From Bolinopsis microptera (Eukaryota > Ctenophora > Tentaculata > Lobata > Bolinopsidae): a DNA stretch of 64,000 bases. The notes under the pieces are model-generated. The model had not been told where the DNA came from. It was given only the letters and a program-made list of their open reading frames with translations, and searched no databases. The number at the start of each line of letters is the position of its first letter. Positions within the stretch are counted from its first letter, which is position 1. The DNA lies in NCBI RefSeq assembly GCF_026151205.1, contig NC_087072.1:21480103-21544102 (forward strand), read 5' to 3'. A program made the position numbers and the translations under genes. Below, piece by piece: positions 56,803 to 64,000 of this stretch.

Positions 56803-56825
56803 CAAAAAAAATGTTATGCAGATTT

Positions 56826-59157
56826 TGTTCAATCTTCTGTTCTTGATGAACGTATTGGGGATCATCAAGCTATTATGTGTGAGATAGATTGTAAAGTACC
56901 TATAGCTCCTAAATTTGAAAAGGTTGAAATTAGAAATCAATGTAAACGTAATGTTAAACAATTCTTAGACTATCTAGATACCTGTTCTGATTACAGTCCA
57001 CTATTGGAAAGTACAGATGTTGAAGCTATCACTGCTGGCCTTTGTCATCATATTGAACAGGCATATGCAACCTTCTTCCCTTGCAAGACCATAGAAAGGC
57101 ATGAAAAGTTCATACATAAACCTTCTACTGAACTTTTAAATGCCATTAATCATACACATTTTCTTCTAAAGAAATTCCGTAAAAAGAAGGATAAGAGAGA
57201 CAATGGAAATTGCAATAAATGTGGTATATGTAGCAAATGTATAAAGTGTAATGAGGCCTGGGATTGCTACAAGATTCAGAGAAATATTAGAAATAAATTA
57301 GCTAAAACCTGCAAAAAAGCTAATGTAATCGATGATCTACAAGTTAAAAGTGCCAAGAATGATCTTAAAGGGGTATCAAAACTATCAAACTGGCATCAAA
57401 TATGACCCCTGGTACAACTAATTGTCAAACTATCAATAAGAATGATCCTGAGCTATTTAACTTTCATTTTGCAAATGTTGGATCAAGATTACAAAATCAG
57501 GCCCCCAATATTGAAAGAGTTAGTTTTACTGATTTTTTACCTCCTAGAACTTCTAACATCTCATTTGATAGATTCCAAGAAATAAATGAAACTGATATCC
57601 TAATGTATGTCGAAACGCTCAAGAATGACAAGGCCTCATATGACGATGTGCCTCTATTTTTACTTAAGCAAGCTGTACCACACATAGTTGAGCCACTGAC
57701 CCATATTGTCAATTTGAGCCTTAATACAGGTGTTGTACCAACCCTTTGTAAAAAAGCTAGAGTAACTCCCATCCATAAGGCAGGAATGAAAGATGATCCT
57801 AATAATTACAGGCCAATATCCATCCTTCCACTTGTAGGAAAACTTATAGAATACTTTGTCGGCAAGCAACTCACTGATTACATGGAAGAGAACAAACTTT
57901 TCATCCGGCATCAATATGGCTTTCGGAAAAATCACTCCACAACTTATTTGATGTACGATCTGATGGACGAAATATATATGAGTAAATCTAAGTCTTATAA
58001 ACCAGGAATCATCTTTCTTGATCTTAAGAAGGCCTTTGACACAGTGAATCATGAAATATTGCTTCAAAAATTGGCATATTATGGAATTGGTGGCATTGCT
58101 TTAACCTGGTTTAAGAACTTCTTATCTTGTAGATATCAATGCACTAGGATCAATGGCAAACTAAGTTCATTTTTAGAAGTTCTGAGTGGTGTACCACAAG
58201 GAAGCATCATTGGGCCTATATTATTTAGTATCTTCATAAATGACATCATTTATGCCTGTAACCTATCTAAGCCCTTTCTATTTGCAGATGATGGTGCACT
58301 ATTCTTTGATCAAACCTGCAGAAGCACATTTATAAACATGAAAATAGAACTTATGACAATCTTTAAATGGCTCAGTGTAAATAAATTATCACTCAATGAA
58401 AAGAAGACTGAATTCCTATTGTTTGATTCTGTTGATCAACATGATGAATTAACCATTGAATGTAATGAGGTAACTTTCACAATCAAGGAGTGCAAAGAGA
58501 CAAAATATCTTGGCCTCATTCTAGATAGTAAATTAAACTTCAAAAGCCATGTAGATTATATTATTAAGAAGGTCATGAAGAGAATTGGTGCCATGTATAG
58601 AAGTAAAGCACTGCTACCCATTAAATATAGGAAAATGTTTGCCAATGCACTCATGTTGCCACAATTCGATTATTTAGACACAATCTATTGTAGAGCTGGC
58701 AAGACAAAACTTGCTGAACTTGACGTACAAAAAGGTAGCCAAAATAGCTCTCAACGTTCCACAAACAGAGAGCAGCCTTAATGTTTATAGAGACATGAAA
58801 TGGTTACCACTCCATCTTAGACGACAACTCCATCTGTCAAATTATATGTTTAGAATCATCCATGACAATTGTCCTACAAACTTTATGAACAAATTTAGTT
58901 ACATATCAGGAGGTAGTAGGAGCGGCGAAAGCTGCAACCTATATGTTAATAGATCAACATCACATAAAAACTTTCAATACTTGGGGGCAAAATGTTGGAA
59001 TAATGTTCCAACAGATCTACGAAATCTGCCCGATGTTAAAAGCTTTAGTGATTCGTATAAGAAACAGCTACTCTCATCTATAACAACAGACCCTAATTAT
59101 ACCGTCGACAATTCATATGACAAATTTTACACTGCAATCATAGTCGACGATAACTAA
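56826..59157 (+). CDS. LINE ORF2, reverse transcriptase part (two frame breaks)
   Basis: Continues the endonuclease from 53260. A Cys-rich patch (CNKCGICSKCIKCNEAWDC) lies at about 57211-57270. The frame breaks at 57402-57405, where an ATGA overlaps a stop and a Met. From there RT blocks follow: ARVTPIHKAGMKDDPNNYRP, GFRKNHSTT, IIFLDLKKAFDTVNHEILL, LSGVPQGSIIGPILFSIFIND and catalytic FADDGALFF. A second break near 58735 is a loss of one A in an A-run; the tail then continues as VAKIALNVPQTESSLNVYRD to WNNVPTDLRNLP and stops at 59157. CR1/L2-type LINE. Inactive as read unless the breaks are sequencing errors. Confidence 0.87.
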
Positions 59158-60062
59158 GTATCTTCTAATTCTTTTAAATCTGAGGCATATATAATTTATG
59201 TATCGAAAGGATTTTCCCTTTTTTACCACCTTACCATTTTGATTGATTTTGCACATGACTGACATGTTTTAACCGGAGAAAGGGTTCGCACAGTGGTAGT
59301 TTTATAAACCACTTTTAATTTATTGACCTATTATAATACCTAGTGGTAGTTTTATAGACCACATTTAATTTATTTACTTATTATACTTAGTATTTATTTT
59401 TGGTGACTGTATCACCCAGTTTTAACATTTGATAATTGTACAGTTTATTGACGACACATTGACTGAATGTTATTTTATATTCTAATTTATATTCTAGATA
59501 TTTTATTTATTTTTCAACAGACGACAACTTCCTGTTTTTTCTTCTATATTAGTTACTCATATCTCTTTTACAGACTTTTTTACAAGGACATTGACAGATG
59601 ATACTCACATTAGGCATTCATTATTGCATCTAAATTATTTCACTTGCATTAGGTTTAGAAATTTATTCTCTGGTTAACAGATTTCAAATGTTTAATTAAT
59701 TTGTAGTATGACAGTAAGGTATATAAGAAGTTATTTAATTTTGCTTGGGCTATTATATTGACTATTGAGGTTTAATGATGATATGGAATTTGAATTCTAT
59801 ATAAATTTACACTATGTGGTTGGGGCATTTTGCATAGTAAATATGGTTACTACTCCTATATATCATATTATTTGATTGGTATTCGATTTCTGATTATTTC
59901 TCTAGGAATATGATTATTATATCTCAATTTGGCTTTAGGTAGGGTGCCCCGCTAAAAGAACTGGATTCTTCCAGGAAGCATCCCGTGCACAGACCTTGGT
60001 CTACATATATATTAAATTATTAACCATTCATTCTGTATGTGCACGAAAATTTATTTCAATCA
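59158..60062. other. 3' UTR of the AlkB-bearing LINE
   Basis: AT-rich, non-coding. A GTGGTAGTTTTATAGACCAC-like phrase occurs twice (59295-59315, 59343-59363). It ends where the outer LINE coding sequence resumes. Confidence 0.5.
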
Positions 60063-60395
60063 ATATGATCGATGTATTGGGCCTCATAACCTACAGAGAG
60101 AGACTGGATAACTTGAAGCTCACGACCTTGCTTGAACGTACGCGTAGTATAGGGTCCGTGGGGATCTCATTGAGATGTTCAAGATCCAGGAAGGCTAAAG
60201 GCTTTGTGGATTATGGGTCTGATTTATTTGGTTGGCTGGTAGGACTGTCTCTGCTAGGTCGAAGCCACACAGATTTACCACGAATGAGACTGACTTCTTT
60301 GCCCAAAGGGTCTTGCGCTACTGGAACAGTCTACCACCACTTGTGAAAGCTAGGATACAAGGATACAAGGATACAAGGATGCAAGGATACAAAAG
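60063..60395 (+). pseudogene. CR1-like LINE 3' end, piece 3 of 3 (outer element) with 8-bp tail repeats
   Basis: Reads IDVLGLITYRERLDNLKLTT, then LIEMFKI, SRSKPHRFTTNETDFF and RVLRYWNSLPPLVK with frame shifts. This is the C-terminal end of a LINE RT protein and completes the pieces at 46396 and 50310. It ends in GGATACAA octamer repeats (60352-60391), the kind of short 3' tail repeat seen in CR1-group elements. Confidence 0.75.
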
Positions 60396-60599
60396 TGATA
60401 ATTATTTTATTGAATTCACAATAGTTATAATTCTGAAATAATTTAAGGTTACACAATTTTAGTTATTTACAAATGTGTAGGGATAAAATAGAAATGTTTT
60501 ATAATACTATTTTTCTATGAATAGATCGGATTTGTAGATTTTAATCTTATTTTGAGGTCCTATAGCATTATGCATTGGCCAGTATTTGAGTGGAAATCG

Positions 60600-61050
60600 A
60601 ATCTTCGGAGCCGGCTCAAGCTGATCCCTCCAAACTACCGATTACATTACACACAGGGCCTTGTAAATGTAATGTGTAACACTTTACAGGCGACAGCAAA
60701 CAAATGTTTTTCTAAATGTTCCTCCTATTTCAAACTATAGTAAAACCGAGAGAAGTTTCAGCTACTGCGGACCCTCTGTTTGGAATCAGCTTCCTTATCA
60801 ATTGAGAACACTAACCGATATCGTCTTATTTAAAAAGAAACTAAAAACTCATCTCTTTGAAAACGTATTTGTATAGGTATCATGTATTACCTTTCTCATA
60901 AAATCCATACTTCATAAAAATAAGTTCTTATGTACATGTTACTCATGAGTCGCTTTAGATGGTTTGAACTGAATCTTTGGGTTTTGAGTCCTTTATGGCT
61001 ATAAAGCGATGTATAAATTTTCCTACTTATTATTATTATTAATTATGGTT
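60600..61050 (+). pseudogene. 3' end of another LINE (L2/CR1-type)
   Basis: The frame ending at about 60878 reads RSFSYCGPSVWNQLPYQLRT, then LFKKKLKTHLFENVF and a stop, the standard terminal motif of L2/CR1 LINE proteins. The 3' UTR has GCTATAAAGCGATGTATAAA and ends in a TTATTATTATTATT run (61024-61041). The copy is 5' truncated. Confidence 0.7.
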
Positions 61051-61239
61051 TTAAATTTAAATTGTCCATTTTCTGTGAATGTCTTGTTGAGATGCCCAGA
61101 GAGGCATTATTTATAATGTTATGTTATGTTGTGTTACTATTTATTGTTTCAAATAAAATGCTCATTGTAGCCAGTTATTTTAAGATTTTCATCATCATCC
61201 TCTATCACTTGTGATGACATCATTGTAACTTGGCGGCGG

Positions 61240-62238
61240 TTATAGGTTTGCTCCAGTGGTCGAGTGATTATATTGGGTAGATATCCCAATCGTCGTCTTC
61301 TTGATTACGGGGGCTGGGTAGGTACTACAGGTTACGGGTGGGTAGTTGCTACCGGTTGCAGGTGCGTGGTGTGTTGGTGCCACCAGTTGCAGGTGGTGTG
61401 TTGGTGCCACCGGTTGCAGGTGGTGGGTAGGTGCCACCGGTTGGGGGTGGCAATCAATGAAACAAGAAATTTCAATGAAACAAGAAATTTAATTTTAGCA
61501 CATTATTACAGAATAAAAAGATGTAAAACAATTCATAACATACAGGGTGGGCCAAAAGTCAGTACCCATACGTCGGCCTTTATAGCTCAGTCACCGAGTG
61601 CCCAATTTAAATACTTCTTTCTGGTATGACTTAGTACCACCACTGGTTCGAGGAATTTGTCAACTCGAAAAATATTCGCGTTCATTTTTTTCAAATGGAG
61701 GTTCATTTTCATATTTATTTGATCAATGGTTATAATAAGCTATAAATACAGTGCTAATTAAAAATTTTTTTATACTTATTTCTCAAATTAAATTTTAAAA
61801 ATTCAAAAATATGCATTCATTTTAGAATGGGTTTCCTTGACAAACATGTAATGTGTAACCCTCATGTAGCGATATTGGAGCACGGAATTTCATTATCTTG
61901 TAGAGCAATGGTGTGTTGGTGCCACCGGTTGCAGGTGGTGGATAGGTGCCACTGGCTGCAGGTGGTGTGTTGGTACCACCGGTTGTGGTTGGCCATGGTG
62001 TGTAGGTGCCAACGGTTGGTGGTGGTGGATGAACATCTCCTGATACTGAAGAAGAAGAAGATACTGAATTATTATTAACCGTCATTTGTGCACAACAGTA
62101 GAAACAGTAACACCACAATAACAACCCACCACTAAAAATTAAGATCATTATAAAAATATCAACACTGGGGTGCAAATAATCTTGATTATGGGCACTTTCA
62201 AAAACATCTGTCACGGAAAAAATGTTAAAATTTGCCAC
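61240..62238 (-). pseudogene. TM plus Pro/Thr-rich repeat protein exon, disrupted by a MITE
   Basis: From about 62207 (after a plausible acceptor CCGTGACAG) the minus strand encodes DVFESAHNQDYLHPSVD, a TM segment (FIMILIFSGGLLLWCYCFYC), a Ser-rich linker and repeats of GTYPPPATGGTNTPPA. At 61911 the repeat breaks off. Similar repeats resume at about 61455 and continue, with a one-base frame change near 61372, to STQYNHSTTGANL and a stop at 61240. Between them lies a mariner-like MITE fragment. The Cys/Tyr-rich juxtamembrane and Pro-rich tail recall Shisa/CYYR1/WBP1-type adaptors, but this is only a resemblance. Upstream exons would lie at higher coordinates and were not found. Confidence 0.4.
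61543..61700. mobile_element. Truncated copy of the CAGGGTGGGCC MITE
   Basis: Begins CAGGGTGGGCCAAAAGTCAG and tracks the right end of the 22732-23493 element in inverse orientation (TTTCTGGTA, ACCACCACTGGTTCGAGGAA, TCGAAAAATATTCG). The other terminus is missing, so it is a partial copy. Confidence 0.75.
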
Positions 62239-62249
62239 AAATCAGTTTT

Positions 62250-64000
62250 TGTGGCATAATTTGGTGGATAATTTTTGGAACGGGATGAAACTCCAGGATA
62301 TGGTGTGCTATACCCTAACCTTTACTATCTGCCACTTTTTGTTTCAATTTAGGGCTAAATCTGGTGGATAAAAGTGAAACAGACCAATCCACTTCAGGTG
62401 GCCTTTAAAAATATTTAATTCCATCTAAACTCCTAAAATATGATTGAGACTTAACAATAATCGTTATAACTTCATAATTTCATAAGTAGGGCCGGGATTT
62501 TTCTTAAGGGCCAAATTTGGTGGATATATTTTTTTACCTCTTTTTTAAGACTGTTATTTGTTAGCTAACATCAATTTACTGGTCTTAAAATGATGCAAAG
62601 GCAATGTTAAATCTATGGCATCAACTATGAAGTACAAGATTCAAGTTAAAAGGCTATTTTTGGTGGATATAAGTCAATATTAACTAGTTAAACACGTAAA
62701 TGATACCAAAATATCAATAAATAAGACATCATCATGATTAGAAACAGTTGAAAAAGATGAAATATAAGATGTTGAACATTTATGCATAAGGTACTATGGC
62801 ATTTTAAGCATTCAGGGCCAATTTGGTGGATAATTAACTCAAAAATACTTAAGATATCGACCTGGATATTTTGATATCCATCAATTTTGGCCTTAAAAGT
62901 CGGCTTGAGCTTATCACATTTTGTGCTGAACAAGAAAAAGGTCTAAACAAACCAATATCAGTGTATGATTTCATAATCGAGCAAATCTAAGGCCAGAAAT
63001 AATGGATAAAAAAGCAAATTTAACCGTTTTTAAGCTAATTTCTTAGGCATTTATCCACCAAAAACGGACCTAAATGGAGAATGTTTGGAACGTTTACTTG
63101 AAACTATAGCCCTTCTTTTCGACCTCAGAGCAATGATTTTCAGCTCTTTCGACCTTAAGATATAATTATTGGGCGTTGAAAGTGGATCACATACGTCATC
63201 AGTCAAGAAATCGTTATTTCAATCACTGAGGTAGGTTATTCACATTTAATATCCACAAATTTTAACCTTAAAAGTCGTCTTGGACTGAAAATTCTTTTGA
63301 ACTGACTCAGCAAAGGGGATTTTCTATCTAGAAACAGTTGTAGTTTCATGATAGAACACATCTAGGGCCAAAAATAGTGGATACAAAAGCAAATTTTCCC
63401 GTTTTAGTACTTTTATCCACCAAAAACAGCTCTAAAGGCTGAAAGGAAACAGTTTGTTAAGTTCGTATGAAACTATATCCATTCATTATGGCCCTAGAGC
63501 AATAATTGTATACATTTTCAGCTTCTAGACGAGATAATTGGGGTCTAACAATGGATAACCTGCATTATTGACTCAGAAGTTGACTTAAAATTAAATCAAT
63601 CTTGAAGCTCCAATATATCCACCAAAAATGGCCTAAAAATTAAATCTTCTATGCTATCATAAACTTGAAACGATTTCCAACCTGATCCGTTCACTGAGTA
63701 AAGCTGGTGAACTTGTTGACCAATATAATTTTTTCAGTTGAAAATTTTCGGTATTGAATTTTATTTCATCGTTTTATTATCCACCATATCTAGCCTTAAA
63801 ATAGAAATCTTTCCTATTTTCGCCTTTTATCATAGAGGCATATCGATTTGCTACAATTCTATCTTTAAATAATCACCATAAATTAACCACACGTAAAGTT
63901 ACAGGCCAACAAATGATATATCCACCAAACCCCTCTGAAAAGTATATCCACCATTATTAGCCCTGATTTAAATGCGTGTATCTCTGCTCATAGACATAGT
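62250..64000. repeat. Complex repeat built on TATCCACCA / TGGTGGATA
   Basis: TGGTGGATA recurs at about 62262, 62353, 62519, 62660 and 62825; its complement TATCCACCA recurs at about 63052, 63412, 63616, 63778, 63920 and 63945. 62985-63230 and 63358-63580 align as direct copies about 373 bp apart (CTA-GGCCA-AAATA-TGGATA, TTTATCCACCAAAAAC, CAGAGCAAT). No credible ORF was seen. It may continue past the window. Confidence 0.65.

Larger units (their letters stand above)
53261..56811 (-). mobile_element. Penelope-like element with 222-bp terminal direct repeats and 14-bp TSD
   Basis: Insertion in LINE ORF2. Host DNA TGTTATGCAGATTT is duplicated at 53247-53260 and 56812-56825. Identical 222-bp direct repeats occupy 53261-53482 and 56581-56802, corresponding to the pseudo-LTR arrangement known for Penelope-like elements. 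Coding lies on the minus strand: an N-terminal ORF (56567-56121), RT (56152-54290) and GIY-YIG endonuclease (54184-53522). Identity of the repeats and the perfect TSD indicate a young insertion. Confidence 0.92.
50526..60062 (+). mobile_element. LINE with AlkB-esterase ORF1, inserted in the outer LINE and split by a Penelope-like element
   Basis: About 6 kb once the 3.55 kb Penelope-like insertion is discounted. Order: 5' UTR (50526-50870), ORF1 (50871-52487), ORF2 with endonuclease (52623-53260) and RT (56826-59157), then a long 3' UTR. Its ends are inferred from where the outer LINE protein stops (FTHM) and resumes (IDVLGLITYRERLDNLKL). ATATG occurs at both junctions and may be the TSD. Confidence 0.75.

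Overview
This window is eukaryotic nuclear DNA from an invertebrate animal. Multi-exon genes with GT/AG introns encode importin beta-1 and TDP-43 orthologues. A papain-family protease with C-terminal ShKT domains, a CR1/L2, RTE and Penelope retroelement mix, and many small palindromic MITEs suit a cnidarian (perhaps a hydrozoan) best. The species assignment is inference; no marker in the window fixes it.

Layout. 1-4910: a decayed Penelope-like RT fragment, a telomere-like TCAGGG/TTAGGG array between inverted motifs, and a patch of GC-rich palindromic repeat modules. 4911-18310 (minus): importin beta-1, 16 exons and 877 codons, reconstructed with consistent splice phase throughout. Its 8.2 kb intron 4 holds an apparently intact RTE retrotransposon with a 13-bp target-site duplication (TSD). 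18311-18840: head-to-head promoter region. 18841-20262 (plus): single-exon CAAX prenyl protease (Ste24/ZMPSTE24). 20785-32524 (plus): TDP-43 (TARDBP), 10 exons and 382 codons. Its intron 1 contains a complete antisense gene for a cathepsin-like protease with ShKT domains plus a MITE. Its intron 3 contains about 2.6 kb of GU-rich minisatellite and a second array bounded by terminal inverted repeats (TIRs).

32525-46390 has no host gene that I can support. It holds a nested MITE field (copies with 8-bp and 9-bp TSDs), a 4.6 kb TIR-bounded element containing a tandem duplication and two perfect 145-147 bp hairpins, and a 963-bp perfect inverted repeat. 46390-60400 is a stack of retroelements. A CR1-like LINE is split into three pieces by a minus-strand LINE and a plus-strand LINE. 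The plus-strand LINE is itself split, exactly in frame, by a Penelope-like element with 222-bp identical terminal direct repeats and a 14-bp TSD. The ORF1 of the plus-strand LINE combines an AlkB-type 2-oxoglutarate/Fe(II) dioxygenase with an SGNH esterase domain, which I consider the most noteworthy coding feature here. 60550-64000 holds another LINE 3' end, a possible TM/proline-rich protein exon disrupted by a MITE, and a complex repeat built on a TATCCACCA motif.

How they relate: the four host genes are unrelated housekeeping or secretory functions (nuclear import, prenyl-protein maturation, RNA processing, proteolysis) packed into about 28 kb. The remainder of the window records successive transposon insertions, many with readable TSDs that give the order of events.
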